DNA from: Litoribrevibacter albus
Lineage (GTDB): Bacteria > Pseudomonadota > Gammaproteobacteria > Pseudomonadales > Litoribrevibacteraceae
Reading direction: 5' to 3'
DNA: 64,000 nt
Assembly (NCBI RefSeq): GCF_030159995.1
Contig: NZ_BSNM01000002.1
Coordinates: 62,001-126,000, forward strand
Shown piece after piece: positions 8,009-16,472 of this stretch. The position numbers were made by a program, and so were the translations under genes. The number at the start of each line of letters is the position of its first letter. Position 1 is the stretch's first letter. The notes under the pieces were generated by a model. That model searched no databases, was not told where the DNA came from, and saw only the letters and a program-made list of their open reading frames with translations.

Positions 8009-8372
8009 TGCTACGCTAGACCAAATGGTGGACCATATTCTCAACTACAATGAAATTGAATTTTTAGATCTCGTTCAGTTTATATGGCGCAGGGGGTGGG
8101 CTTTAGAAAATGCAGAACCTCCTCATGACGAGCTTGAATTAAGGTGTGCACTAAAAGCCTGCTTGATCGAGCGCATGGCAGAAATATGGAATGCACCACC
8201 TAAAAACAGTAATGAGGTGATTCCTGCATGGTGCTTGAAAATCCCCGCTTTAAGTAACTCGTTCTCGGTTATTAAGCCGGAGGAGCAATCTTTATGGGAA
8301 GGGGAATCTGGGAATGATATATTTAGGAAGCGTAATATCTTTGCGCCCAGCGAGTTTATGTTTTTCCTATGA
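7995..8372 (+). CDS. Unknown protein in nucleotidyltransferase-exonuclease operon
   Basis: A 125-residue soluble protein with no recognised family. The ATG at 7995 (MENLDATLDQMVDHIL) lies within the end of the preceding gene and is preferred to the longer frame from 7932, because GGGAAAAAG precedes it and the upstream residues are just a shadow of the neighbour. It is rich in Trp and Glu (LVQFIWRRGWALENAEPP, ERMAEIWNAPPKN). Its stop overlaps the exonuclease start by ATGA, so the three proteins are translationally coupled. The position between two nucleic-acid enzymes suggests a partner or antidote role, but this is inference. Confidence 0.65.
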   Translation: MENLDATLDQMVDHILNYNEIEFLDLVQFIWRRGWALENAEPPHDELELRCALKACLIERMAEIWNAPPKNSNEVIPAWCLKIPALSNSFSVIKPEEQSLWEGESGNDIFRKRNIFAPSEFMFFL

Positions 8373-8878
8373 AAGAAATTGCCATCATTGATATTGAAGC
8401 AAGCGGCTTACACTTTGACTCATACCCGATTGAAGTCGCCGTTTTAGCGGGCGGCGAATGTAAATCCTGGCTCATAAAACCAGAACCCAACTGGCAATAC
8501 TGGTGCGAAACTGCTGAGAGTTTACACGGAATCTCGCGGGCTCTCCTGGAAGACGAAGGTTTACCAGCCTTAGACGTTGCTCAACAGCTTAATGACTTTT
8601 TGTCAGAGTCAGACACCGTATTGTATAGCGATGCTCAATACTGGGATGATGATTGGATATCAACTCTATACTTTGCAGCAAAAATCGAACGGTTCTTTCA
8701 TATTGAATCAATCTACGAACTCATCGGTGCCGAGAGAAAACATATTTTTGATTCTCATAAAGCGTTTTTAGCAAAATCTGGACGTTTCCAACAGCACAGG
8801 GCTGCGGATGATGTTCAGATGATAAATGAAGCGTATCTTCACGCTACTCAGTTCCTTACCTCGAATAATGAACATTGA
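8369..8878 (+). CDS. DnaQ-like 3'-5' exonuclease
   Basis: A 169-residue DEDDh-type exonuclease. ExoI is IIDIEASGL with D and E at residues 7 and 9; ExoII is the aspartate in YSDAQYWDDDW near 90; ExoIII is HRAADDVQMI near 143, giving the catalytic His and final Asp. There is nothing beyond the nuclease domain. It is translationally coupled (ATGA) to the unknown gene before it. Its last five codons and stop lie within the duplicated rluF fragment that starts at 8862, which shows that the gene was joined to that fragment by recombination. Substrate is unknown; RNA turnover or defence-related trimming are both possible. Confidence 0.82.
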   Translation: MKEIAIIDIEASGLHFDSYPIEVAVLAGGECKSWLIKPEPNWQYWCETAESLHGISRALLEDEGLPALDVAQQLNDFLSESDTVLYSDAQYWDDDWISTLYFAAKIERFFHIESIYELIGAERKHIFDSHKAFLAKSGRFQQHRAADDVQMINEAYLHATQFLTSNNEH

Positions 8879-8930
8879 ACTGGCGGATTTGCCCGCCGGA
8901 GAATGGCGAGCGCTGTCAAAGGATGAACTC
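8862..8930 (+). repeat. Displaced rluF 3' fragment (second copy of 69-bp repeat)
   Basis: 63 of 69 bases match 3025-3093. Read in the rluF frame it encodes RIMNIELADLPAGEWRALSKDELISLSM. The residues past the repeat still resemble an RluF tail (DELI-x-L), so it looks like the 3' end of a different rluF allele that was left behind, not just a copy. Confidence 0.8.
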
Positions 8931-8956
8931 ATTAGTCTTAGTATGAGTAATAGTTT

Positions 8957-9766
8957 TTATAACTCATTCCCGACTCTTTTTTGCCACTCGAGTCCAAAGA
9001 CAGGCTGTCGGCGCATACTTTTACAAAAGCCATCCAATCCAGGATATATATTGGATGAGTTGATGTTCATCTTATTTAATTTTCTAAGCCCTTCGAACCT
9101 ATGCTTGGCTGGGATAACTATTTTAACTACATCTGTATCTTGAATGTCGTACTCGTTTAATATCTGTTCATGACTTATATCCAAAGTATTCGTGGCAACA
9201 AACAGACCTTGTTGGGAAAGTAAGCGTTGATTAGAAAAAGTAGGCTCAAATGCGAAAAGACATGGGTCATCTTCGGTGCCAGTCGGTTCTAATATTCTAG
9301 AATATATTTCGAGTCGATTTTTACCAAAATACTCATCATCGTCATTACGAATAGCATTATGATTAATGGAGTACACAACGGCATCTTGTTCACCAGACTC
9401 TAAAGCAAAAAATAAGGCAACGTAGGGGGAAAATGAAAAATCTAGTAGTCTCGTTGGTGCTCCATAGTGTTGCATCAAAGACAACCAGCTTAAAAGGTCT
9501 TCTGATTGAGGCAAGTGATCAAGATACAAATGAGCATTACACTTGAAACGGTCTATCATTACTCTTTCATGCTCTATTCGATTGAGGTTCTTTTCATTTC
9601 CGTTTTTTAGTTTATGTATACATTGAGCCTCCTCAAATGCTCGGTGCAGCGAACTTTTAAGAGGCCAATCCGAACAAGATTGCCCTCTAAAAATCCATTT
9701 ACGAAAATGTTTCCGCCCTACTAGGCGATCAAAATCACTCCAGCGTTCTATTGTCTTTGTTTTCAT
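8957..9766 (-). CDS. FRG-domain protein
   Basis: A protein of about 269 residues with an FRG domain (PF08867): WIFRGQSCSDWPLKSSL near the N-terminus gives the name motif, followed by LMQHYGAPTRLLDFSFSPYVALFFA and then RLLSQQGLFV, all hallmarks of the family. No signal peptide or membrane segment. The start is placed at 9766 (MKTKTIERWSDF) because AAGGAAG precedes it; the frame stays open to 9805. FRG proteins are frequent in mobile and phage-defence islands, where they are proposed to be NAD- or nucleotide-linked effectors; their activity is not settled. A second FRG gene lies 80 bases upstream on the same strand. Confidence 0.85.
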   Translation of the reverse strand: MKTKTIERWSDFDRLVGRKHFRKWIFRGQSCSDWPLKSSLHRAFEEAQCIHKLKNGNEKNLNRIEHERVMIDRFKCNAHLYLDHLPQSEDLLSWLSLMQHYGAPTRLLDFSFSPYVALFFALESGEQDAVVYSINHNAIRNDDDEYFGKNRLEIYSRILEPTGTEDDPCLFAFEPTFSNQRLLSQQGLFVATNTLDISHEQILNEYDIQDTDVVKIVIPAKHRFEGLRKLNKMNINSSNIYPGLDGFCKSMRRQPVFGLEWQKRVGNEL

Positions 9767-9844
9767 AGTGCTTCCTTGCAGTGATGTCATGTTTACTGGT
9801 AACAAATTAGTGCATTGAATAATGATTCTAGATGGTTGTGTACG

Positions 9845-10636
9845 CTAGAACTTTGGTAATTCTAGTGCCGCGCGACATGTTAATACCTTTAAACGACCTG
9901 AAGTAATTGGGTCATGTACAAATGACTTTACCTCAGAGGCAATACCGGCTAAGCCTGGGTATATAAAAGAAGTGGATATCCCCATTATTTTAAGCCTGCG
10001 TCTAATCTCTGGTTTCCAGCTGGCTTTAAATGTTAGAAGTTCTAGGTCTTTGGGATTGATACTATTAAAGGGGTTTGAAGGGCAGGAAAATACAGAGCGT
10101 TGATTTAAATAGCGTTGATCAGAATACTTTGGGCGAACAAATATAAACTTACCCTGATTAGGCTGTATTGCAAACAAGCTTGAAGGCTGTTTTTTATGTG
10201 AGGCCGTGTAATCAGCAGTTTTGTAATCGAATATTTCATATTGATCTGTAACCACCTGCTTTATTACGTAGACTCCTCCATCAATGTCGTCATCTTTTTC
10301 TGTAGCAAAGTATAATGCAACAAGAGGGTTACTTGACCAATCAAGCAGCCTAGTTGGTAATCCATAGTGCTGTGCAAGGAAAAGCCATTCGAATTCGCTT
10401 TTAGGTGTTTCATCTGCTCTTAAAATTGGAACTGAAAGCCGCTTAAATTCGCTAATTAAGTCACTTTCAACTGTTTCGATATCTCCACCAGTGTTTTCTT
10501 CAGCTCCACGACCAATAGAGGGAACAAGGTTATGATTTTTATTGCTTATTCCACGAAATAGGTATTCTGGGCTACTTTCATTATTGAATGCAAAGGATAA
10601 GTAAGAGTTCCAAAAATCGTCTAAAGTTTTTTCCAT
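9845..10636 (-). CDS. Second FRG-domain protein
   Basis: An FRG-domain protein of about 263 residues. The motifs are YLFRGISNKNHNLVPSIGR near 25, FLAQHYGLPTRLLDWSSNPLVALYFA near 110, SDQRYLNQRSVFSC near 180 and a C-terminal SFIYPGLAGIASEV. It differs clearly from its neighbour, so the pair is not a recent duplication. The start is set at 10636 (MEKTLDDFWNSY), with AAGAAG upstream and the FRG motif at the usual distance; the frame is open to 10816 and an ATG at 10654 is also possible. It is separated from the downstream FRG gene by about 80 bases and probably shares its transcript. Confidence 0.82.
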   Translation of the reverse strand: MEKTLDDFWNSYLSFAFNNESSPEYLFRGISNKNHNLVPSIGRGAEENTGGDIETVESDLISEFKRLSVPILRADETPKSEFEWLFLAQHYGLPTRLLDWSSNPLVALYFATEKDDDIDGGVYVIKQVVTDQYEIFDYKTADYTASHKKQPSSLFAIQPNQGKFIFVRPKYSDQRYLNQRSVFSCPSNPFNSINPKDLELLTFKASWKPEIRRRLKIMGISTSFIYPGLAGIASEVKSFVHDPITSGRLKVLTCRAALELPKF

Positions 10637-10816
10637 AATTACTTCTTGATTCATTCGATGCCTTAAAGCTAGTCCAACGACCAACTTTGCTGCAGCATGG
10701 ACATTTTTTAACAAACCATTTATCCACAAAGCTCCACGAGAATCAATGGATTCGTATACTCTTTCGTACAGTTCTCTAAGCAAGTAAGATTTTCTAAAAT
10801 CAACCCACCCTACCAA

Positions 10817-10918
10817 CGTCTAATACCATCCATCCCCACACTCTAACTCATTGAATTTCCTACTCTAAAAATCCTTGTTCTCACTTCAAATCCCCGCATT
10901 CGACCTAAGTCTAATACC
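10817..10918 (+). promoter_or_regulatory. Two GTCTAATACC boxes upstream of yjcH-actP
   Basis: GTCTAATACC occurs at 10818-10827 and 10909-10918. The second is part of GACCTAAGTCTAAT (10902-10915), a GAC-N4-GTC dyad; the first has TAC in place of the left GAC. A matching GACTAAGGTCTAAT lies upstream of acs at 28097-28110. Shared sites fit control of both acetate genes by one regulator. Confidence 0.5.
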
Positions 10919-11052
10919 CTTTTTTACCAGTTCCCCTACATTCGTTAGTAATGGCAGAAAGCAGTCCATTGCTTGACGATTGTTTGTTGATCGAGCGTTC
11001 GTTAATCAATGGATTGCCTTCTGATCCACACAACCTCAGTGGGAGAAGAATC

Positions 11053-11364
11053 ATGCACGACGAGATCTATAAAAAAATCGAAAATGATCCGCGCTTTCAG
11101 CAGCTGGTCAAGCGTCGTCAGAAGTTTGCCTGGACATTGTCATTGGTGATGCTGGCGATTTATTACACCTTCATCATGGTGATTGCGTTCAAGCCCGAGT
11201 TGTTGGCAATTCCTTTGTCAGCGGACACCATCACCACCGTGGGGATTCCAGCGGGGGTGGCGATCATCGTGTCGGCGTTTGTGTTAACGGGCATTTATGT
11301 GCACCGCGCGAACAGTGAGTTTGATGATCTGAATGCCGTCATCGTGAAGGAGGCAAGCAAATGA
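11053..11364 (+). CDS. yjcH: DUF485 inner-membrane protein YjcH
   Basis: A 103-residue DUF485 protein that regularly precedes the acetate permease. The N-terminus [29 protein letters not shown] is typical, followed by two membrane helices at about 27-49 and 61-84. The start at 11053 is chosen because GGGAGAAG precedes it and the length then equals the family's about 104; the frame is open 34 codons further upstream. Its stop overlaps the actP start (ATGA), so the two are translationally coupled. The role is not established; it is thought to assist or accompany acetate uptake. Two box-like sites upstream may link it to acs. Confidence 0.9.
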   Translation: MHDEIYKKIENDPRFQQLVKRRQKFAWTLSLVMLAIYYTFIMVIAFKPELLAIPLSADTITTVGIPAGVAIIVSAFVLTGIYVHRANSEFDDLNAVIVKEASK

Positions 11365-13052
11365 GTTTCTTGACCCATATTTCTCGTCGACTGCTGAAAA
11401 TGAGTAGTGTCTTTGTGGCCAGCTTGCTGGTGTTGTTTTCTAACTCGGCGTTGGCGGATGCCATTGAGGTGTCAGGCGAGCAGCAACCGCTGAACGTGCC
11501 TGCCATTACCATGTTCATGATCTTCGTGATCGGTACTTTGTTTATTACTTATTGGGCGTCTCGTCGTACCCGTTCGGCGTCGGATTACTACGCGGCGGGC
11601 GGTGGTATCACTGGCTTCCAGAATGGTTTGGCGATCGCAGGGGATTACATGAGTGCGGCGTCCTTCCTGGGTATTTCCGGCTTGGTGTATCTGTCTGGGT
11701 ACGATGGCTTGATCTATTCCATCGGCTTCCTGGTGGGTTGGCCAATCATCTTGTTTATGATTGCCGAGCGCTTGCGTAACCTGGGTAAATACACCTTTGC
11801 GGATGTGGCGTCTTACCGTTTGGGTCAAAAAGAAGTGCGCGTGTTGTCGGCGGTGGGTTCGCTGTGCGTGGTGTCTTTGTATCTGATCGCTCAAATGGTG
11901 GGCTCAGGTAAGTTGATCGAGTTGCTGTTCGGTTTGCCGTATGAGTACGCGGTAATTCTGGTGGGCATCTTGATGGTGATGTACGTGACCTTTGGTGGCA
12001 TGTTGGCGACCACTTGGGTGCAGATCATTAAAGCCGTGCTGTTGTTAGCGGGTGCGACCTTCATGGCGATCATGGTGATGAAAGCGACCGGTTTTGATTT
12101 CTCGATGTTGTTCCAGAAAGCAGCGGAAGTGCATCCGAAAGGGGAGTCTATTATGGCGCCGGGTGGTTTGGTGTCTGATCCGATCTCTGCGATTTCTTTG
12201 GGCTTGGCGTTGATGTTTGGTACTGCGGGTCTGCCTCATATCCTGATGCGTTTCTTCACGGTAAGTGATGCGAAAGAAGCTCGTAAGTCAGTGTTCTATG
12301 CAACAGGGTTCATCGGTTACTTCTACATTCTGACTTTCATCATTGGGTTCGGTGCGATTGTGTTGGTGTCGACCAATCCTGAGTTCCGTGATGCAGCGGG
12401 TGCCTTGATCGGTGGTAACAACATGGCAGCGATTCACTTGTCGAAAGCGGTGGGTGGTGATGTCTTCCTTGGTTTCATTTCAGCGGTGGCGTTCGCAACG
12501 ATTCTTGCAGTGGTGTCTGGTTTAACCTTGGCGGGGGCGTCTGCGGTGAGCCATGACTTGTACGCGAGTGTGTTCCGTAAAGGTCAGTGTACTGAAGAGC
12601 AAGAGATTCGTGTGTCTAAGATGACCACTGTGGCCTTGGGTGTTGTGGCAATCATGTTGGGGATTCTGTTCGAGCAACAAAATATTGCCTTCATGGTGGG
12701 CTTGGCCTTCGCTATTGCGGCAAGTGCGAACTTCCCTGTGTTGTTCCTCTCTATGTACTGGAAAGGCTTAACCACACGCGGTGCGATGATCGGTGGCTGG
12801 ATCGGTTTGTTAACCGCAGTGACGTTGGTGATTCTCGGGCCAATCGTGTGGGTGCAGATCCTTGGCTTTGAAACGGCGATCTTCCCGTACAAATATCCTG
12901 CGCTATTCTCTATGGTTGCAGCCTTTGCGGGTATCTGGTTCTTCTCTGTAACCGATAGCTCGGTTGCGGCGACCCATGAGAAAGGCTTGTTCCGTGGGCA
13001 GTATATTCGTTCGCAGACTGGTTTAGGTGCTGCGGGCGCGAGCGCCCACTAA
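11361..13052 (+). CDS. actP: Cation/acetate symporter ActP
   Basis: A 563-residue sodium:solute symporter family protein (SSS) that takes up acetate and other short acids. It begins with a signal-like segment (about 1-33, ending SALA), then has 13 or so membrane helices. Family signatures include [41 protein letters not shown] near 64-104, [13 protein letters not shown] near 288 and [29 protein letters not shown] near 375. Size and order match E. coli ActP (549 residues). It follows yjcH directly. An imperfect long hairpin (13060-13160) follows the gene. With acs at 28211 it makes the acetate scavenging route. Confidence 0.95.
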   Translation: MSFLTHISRRLLKMSSVFVASLLVLFSNSALADAIEVSGEQQPLNVPAITMFMIFVIGTLFITYWASRRTRSASDYYAAGGGITGFQNGLAIAGDYMSAASFLGISGLVYLSGYDGLIYSIGFLVGWPIILFMIAERLRNLGKYTFADVASYRLGQKEVRVLSAVGSLCVVSLYLIAQMVGSGKLIELLFGLPYEYAVILVGILMVMYVTFGGMLATTWVQIIKAVLLLAGATFMAIMVMKATGFDFSMLFQKAAEVHPKGESIMAPGGLVSDPISAISLGLALMFGTAGLPHILMRFFTVSDAKEARKSVFYATGFIGYFYILTFIIGFGAIVLVSTNPEFRDAAGALIGGNNMAAIHLSKAVGGDVFLGFISAVAFATILAVVSGLTLAGASAVSHDLYASVFRKGQCTEEQEIRVSKMTTVALGVVAIMLGILFEQQNIAFMVGLAFAIAASANFPVLFLSMYWKGLTTRGAMIGGWIGLLTAVTLVILGPIVWVQILGFETAIFPYKYPALFSMVAAFAGIWFFSVTDSSVAATHEKGLFRGQYIRSQTGLGAAGASAH

Positions 13053-13059
13053 AACTACT

Positions 13060-13160
13060 GCGCTCGATTAGGCGTTGTTAAAGTTCAGTTCGAAATGCTC
13101 ATTTATAAAAAATAAACTCCGCTTTCTCACTGAACTTTGCCTAGCCTAATCTTCGCTCGT
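13060..13160. repeat. Imperfect long inverted repeat after actP
   Basis: GCGCTCGATTAGGC...AAAGTTCAGT at 13060-13089 is mirrored by ACTGAACTTT...GCCTAATC...CGCTCG at 13129-13159. It could be a terminator-like or mRNA-stabilising structure at the actP 3' end; no T-run follows. Confidence 0.5.
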
Positions 13161-13314
13161 AACGTTTTAGTATTTTGATGGTGTTGAATAGCACCAAAGG
13201 AATGGCAGTTTAAAGGTCGGGGTGGTCAGGCTGAGAAAAAACACACCATGTATTCTCACTTGCTACCGCCCAGTGGCAGATGGCCAGATCACCTAACCTT
13301 TGAGCTCCTTTTTT

Positions 13315-13433
13315 ATTCCCTTGTGGGAATTGATTGTGCGGTATGAGTTTCCCGGCAAATGCCGCACTGAATGCAAAACACCTTTCCCTGGGTGTGCTTC
13401 GCTGGCTTCATTTTGAAGCCAGCTTTTTTCTTT
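13315..13433 (+). ncRNA. Putative small RNA or structured leader with intrinsic terminator
   Basis: Four hairpins follow one another: ATTCCC/GGGAAT (13315-13330), GTGCGGTAT/ATGCCGCAC (13336-13367), ACACC/GGTGT (13378-13395) and a 10-bp stem GCTGGCTTCA/TGAAGCCAGC (13401-13423) followed by six T. The last is a textbook terminator and lies only 22 bases before the start of the next gene. Either the stretch is a free small RNA between actP and the CBS/DUF294 gene, or a leader that controls read-through. No known RNA family was recognised. Confidence 0.5.
13401..13430 (+). terminator. Intrinsic terminator in the actP-CBS/DUF294 gap
   Basis: A perfect 10-bp stem with loop TTT and a T6 tail. It ends whatever transcript comes from actP or from a local promoter, so the downstream gene needs read-through or its own start site in the remaining 25 bases. 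Confidence 0.8.
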
Positions 13434-13455
13434 TTAAATGTGATGCGGAGGCGGT

Positions 13456-15471
13456 ATGTCTTCATCAAACTCTTCAGTCATTCCGGATGCGTCGTCTTCT
13501 TCTGGATCATCTCCGGCTTCTTCTCCTGCGTCCTTTTCACCTAACTACTCGCAAGACATTCCAACGTCTTTGACCTTGCCGCCGTTTGATGTGTTGAGTG
13601 AGCGTCAGCGTGTTCAATTGGCCGGGCGGATGAACATTCATTACTTCCCCAAGGGCACGACAATCATCGAGCAGGGGGAGCGCCCGACCGGGTTATTTAT
13701 CTTGATGAAGGGTGTGGTCGAAGAACGACAGGCACAGAGTGATGGTAATGAGGTGAAAGTGTTTACTCACTATCATCAGGATGATTTGTTGGATGTATCG
13801 TCTGTTGATCGGGCGGGGCATCTGGTGGCGGCCAAACATGAGTTTGTGGCGGTGGAGGATTCTCTGGCCTATGAAATCCCTAACGGTTTGTGGTTGGAAT
13901 ACGTCGAACAAGTGCCGCAAATGCTGGCGTATTTGCATGGCGATATTGATCAGAAGTTGGATCTCAGCAAGCCCGAGCATCATCAGAATCTGGCGGAATT
14001 TATCTTAACGCGCATTGATGAGTCGGTGTGTGAACCCATCCTGCGGGTGAACCTCAACGCCCACTTGGGCTTTGTCTTAGAGCATTTGTTGGATGAGCCC
14101 AGCGGCTGTGTATTGGTGGAAGGTAAGGGTTTTGAAGGTATAGGTTCTCATATTGGACAGACGCAGAAACCGATTGAGGATGACAATGACTTTCAAGTGA
14201 TCATCACCAAAACCGACATGCTGCGGGAGATTGATCGCCTTTCAAAGCTGGCTGATCCGCTTCCCAACATCATGACGTTATCTCTCAGCCAAAGTGCGCT
14301 GATTAAGCAAAAGCCGTTGGTATCCGTCGCCTTGGGGGAGTATTTGTTTAATGCCATGTTGCTGATGACTAAGCATGGTGTGGAGCGTGTGCTGGTAACG
14401 GATGATGACGCCATTGTTGGTGTGCTCTACCAGACGCAATTGCTGAGTTTATTCTCCACCCACAGCCATGTGTTGAGTTTGCGAATCGCCAGAGCTAACA
14501 CCCTCAGCCAGTTGAAAGAGGCGTCTTCAAAACTTGATGCGATGGTCGCGACCTTGTTCAGTAATGGCATTCGGGTTCAATTCTTGATGAGTCTCGTCAG
14601 TACCTTGAATGAAATGATCATTGGCAAGGCGTTTCAGATCATCATGCCGAAAGAGGTTCAACAAAACACCGCGTTAATGGTGATGGGCAGTGAAGGGCGG
14701 GGTGAGCAAATCCTCAAAACGGATCAGGACAATGCCTTGATCATTCGGGATGGATTTCACTACGAAGGCTTATCCGACAAGCTCGATGCCTTTTCTTATA
14801 CCCTGGAAGAGTTGGGCTACCCCAAATGTAAAGGTCGGGTGATGGTCAATAATCCGCATTGGGTGGCTCATCAACAGGTTTGGTTGCATCGCATTCGAGC
14901 GCTGACCTTAGTGCCAAATAACGATCGTCTAATGGAGTTGGCTATTCTGCAAGATGCTCACTATATCGAAGGAGATAGCAACTTATTCGATGAATTTAAG
15001 AGTGATTTGTCGGGCGGTGTGGCCTTTTCGGATTCGGTTCTGGCGGAATATGCCGCGACGGCGCTGAAGTTTGAAACGCCGTTAACCTTTTGGGGAAGTT
15101 TAAAATCCGATCATGATCAGATCGACATCAAACAGGGTGGGCTATTCCCCATCGTGCATGGCGTTCGTGCATTTGCACTCAAGCATGGTGTGAAAGCCTT
15201 ATCGACGATGGAACGCATCGATGTATTGGAACAGCGTCGATTGCTTGAAGCGTCCTTGGCGCGAAAGTTAAAGCACGGCTTTTGTTTGTTGATTCGCTTT
15301 CGTTTGCAGCAACAGCTTAATCATCTGAAGGATCAGGATAGAGATTCTATTAACCAACTTAAACCGAGCGAATTGAATCGGACCGAGCGGGATTTACTGC
15401 GCCAGAGTTTGCATACGGTGAAGAAGTTTAAGCAACGCTTGATACATCATTTCCATTTGGAAATGCGCTAA
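13456..15471 (+). CDS. Cyclic-nucleotide-binding/CBS/DUF294 nucleotidyltransferase-like signalling protein
   Basis: A 671-residue cytoplasmic protein with a Ser/Pro-rich N-terminal 40 residues. Next comes a cNMP-binding domain (about 43-150, FPKGTTIIEQGERPTGLFILMKGVVEE), a CBS-type segment (about 285-345, MTKHGVERVLVTDDDAIVGVL), a DUF294 nucleotidyltransferase domain (about 385-520, MGSEGRGEQILKTDQDNALI with the G-S-x-G-R and D-Q-D motifs of GlnD-like enzymes) and a DUF294 C-terminal helical domain to the end. Homologues regularly sit beside actP and a DnaQ-like exonuclease, as here. A link to acetate or carbon sensing is suspected. The ligand and the transferred nucleotide are unknown. GGAGGCGGT precedes the ATG. 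Confidence 0.88.
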   Translation: MSSSNSSVIPDASSSSGSSPASSPASFSPNYSQDIPTSLTLPPFDVLSERQRVQLAGRMNIHYFPKGTTIIEQGERPTGLFILMKGVVEERQAQSDGNEVKVFTHYHQDDLLDVSSVDRAGHLVAAKHEFVAVEDSLAYEIPNGLWLEYVEQVPQMLAYLHGDIDQKLDLSKPEHHQNLAEFILTRIDESVCEPILRVNLNAHLGFVLEHLLDEPSGCVLVEGKGFEGIGSHIGQTQKPIEDDNDFQVIITKTDMLREIDRLSKLADPLPNIMTLSLSQSALIKQKPLVSVALGEYLFNAMLLMTKHGVERVLVTDDDAIVGVLYQTQLLSLFSTHSHVLSLRIARANTLSQLKEASSKLDAMVATLFSNGIRVQFLMSLVSTLNEMIIGKAFQIIMPKEVQQNTALMVMGSEGRGEQILKTDQDNALIIRDGFHYEGLSDKLDAFSYTLEELGYPKCKGRVMVNNPHWVAHQQVWLHRIRALTLVPNNDRLMELAILQDAHYIEGDSNLFDEFKSDLSGGVAFSDSVLAEYAATALKFETPLTFWGSLKSDHDQIDIKQGGLFPIVHGVRAFALKHGVKALSTMERIDVLEQRRLLEASLARKLKHGFCLLIRFRLQQQLNHLKDQDRDSINQLKPSELNRTERDLLRQSLHTVKKFKQRLIHHFHLEMR

Positions 15472-15525
15472 GAACATATGCACTAAGAACATTTGCACCA
15501 GGAAAAGAAGGGCGGAGGGTAAAAC

Positions 15526-16125
15526 ATGACGTGGCTTCGACAAGCGTTTTCAAAAATGGCGCCAACCTTTTCACTATTCACGCCGAAGCCCTTGCCGGAT
15601 ACCTTGGTGTGTCTCGATACCGAAACCACCTCTATGAATGTCAAAGACGCGCAACTACTCAGCATCGGTGCGGTGCGAATTCGTAACGGTGTGATTCAAG
15701 GGGAAGAAAAGTTTGATGTGTTGGTGAAGCGGGAGGATTCTGAAACAACCGATCACGATGAACACACAGCCATCCCCATTCATCGAATTCTTCCACAAGA
15801 TTCCCAACAGGGAATCCCCTTAGAACAGGCATTAACCTCATTACGGCTGTTTATAGGCCATGCGCCTATCGTTGGTTACAACATCGACTTTGACCGCAAA
15901 GTGTTGGAAAAACACTTGGGCGCTAAGTTAAAAAATGACTTCATCGAAGTGTCTGATCAGTTCCTGAAACGGGAAACGAGACGCCGAATGAGTTCTGCTC
16001 CCGGTGGACATATCGACCTCAGTTTTGATCACATCTGCGAAACCTTGGATGTCCCTGTCTTTGCCCGTCACAGTGCCTTGGGTGATGCCATTACTACTGC
16101 GATGGTGTATTTGAAATTACGATAA
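15526..16125 (+). CDS. DnaQ-like 3'-5' exonuclease (PolC epsilon-type)
   Basis: A 199-residue DEDDh exonuclease. ExoI is CLDTETTSMN with D31 and E33, ExoII lies in APIVGYNIDFDRKVLEKH near 120, and ExoIII is ARHSALGDAITTAMV near 185. It has no polymerase-binding extension beyond the usual core, so it is a stand-alone nuclease of the epsilon-like family, not DnaQ itself. It follows the CBS/DUF294 gene by 55 bases on the same strand. This pairing is conserved in Pseudomonas-type genomes, which suggests a functional or at least transcriptional link. GGAGGGT before the ATG supports the start. The in vivo substrate is unknown. Confidence 0.88.
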   Translation: MTWLRQAFSKMAPTFSLFTPKPLPDTLVCLDTETTSMNVKDAQLLSIGAVRIRNGVIQGEEKFDVLVKREDSETTDHDEHTAIPIHRILPQDSQQGIPLEQALTSLRLFIGHAPIVGYNIDFDRKVLEKHLGAKLKNDFIEVSDQFLKRETRRRMSSAPGGHIDLSFDHICETLDVPVFARHSALGDAITTAMVYLKLR

Positions 16126-16204
16126 ATTTCTCATTGAGCATCGAACGCGCCATAATTAACGTATATGACCTTAAATTGTCCCAGATTTAGATCGTGAGTG
16201 ATGA

Positions 16205-16423
16205 ATGATGACTTTACAACAAGCACTTCAGGATGCGAAAAAACTGTCCAAAAAAGAGCGGGCGGAGTTAGCTCATTCCTTATTAAATTCGCTCGAAGAA
16301 GGCCAGGATGACAATGTTGAGCAAGCTTGGCTGGATGTTGCCAATCAACGCCTGAAAGCATTGGAATCCGGTGAACAAGATGCAGTTAGCTGGGACGACA
16401 TCAAAAAAGAAATCAGAGATTAA
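16205..16423 (+). CDS. Antitoxin, addiction-module component family
   Basis: A 72-residue acidic protein of the same family as the one at 1727 (PF09720): ALQDAKKLSKKERAELAHSLLNSLEE, then QAWLDVANQRLKALESGEQDAVSWDDI. The SW-D pattern near the end is typical. It pairs with the toxin 49 bases downstream. Antitoxins of this type bind the toxin and repress the shared promoter. The start may be either of two adjacent ATG codons (16205 or 16208). Unlike the 1727 module this one is complete. Confidence 0.88.
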   Translation: MMTLQQALQDAKKLSKKERAELAHSLLNSLEEGQDDNVEQAWLDVANQRLKALESGEQDAVSWDDIKKEIRD

Positions 16424-16472
16424 CGTTAGAACGTCTTTTGTAAATCATAAGGCATAGCAGAAAGGGATTGGT

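Noticed and set aside
3094-8861. A complete integrative element
   Set aside because: No integrase, excisionase or transposase gene and no tRNA; only the duplicated rluF pieces point to insertion.
8826-9143. 105-codon plus-strand frame across the rluF remnant
   Set aside because: It only joins a shadow of the exonuclease, the displaced rluF tail and the antisense of an FRG gene; better explained as a remnant.
13334-13573. 79-codon plus-strand frame upstream of the CBS/DUF294 gene
   Set aside because: It passes through two hairpins and the terminator, and overlaps the real gene in another frame.
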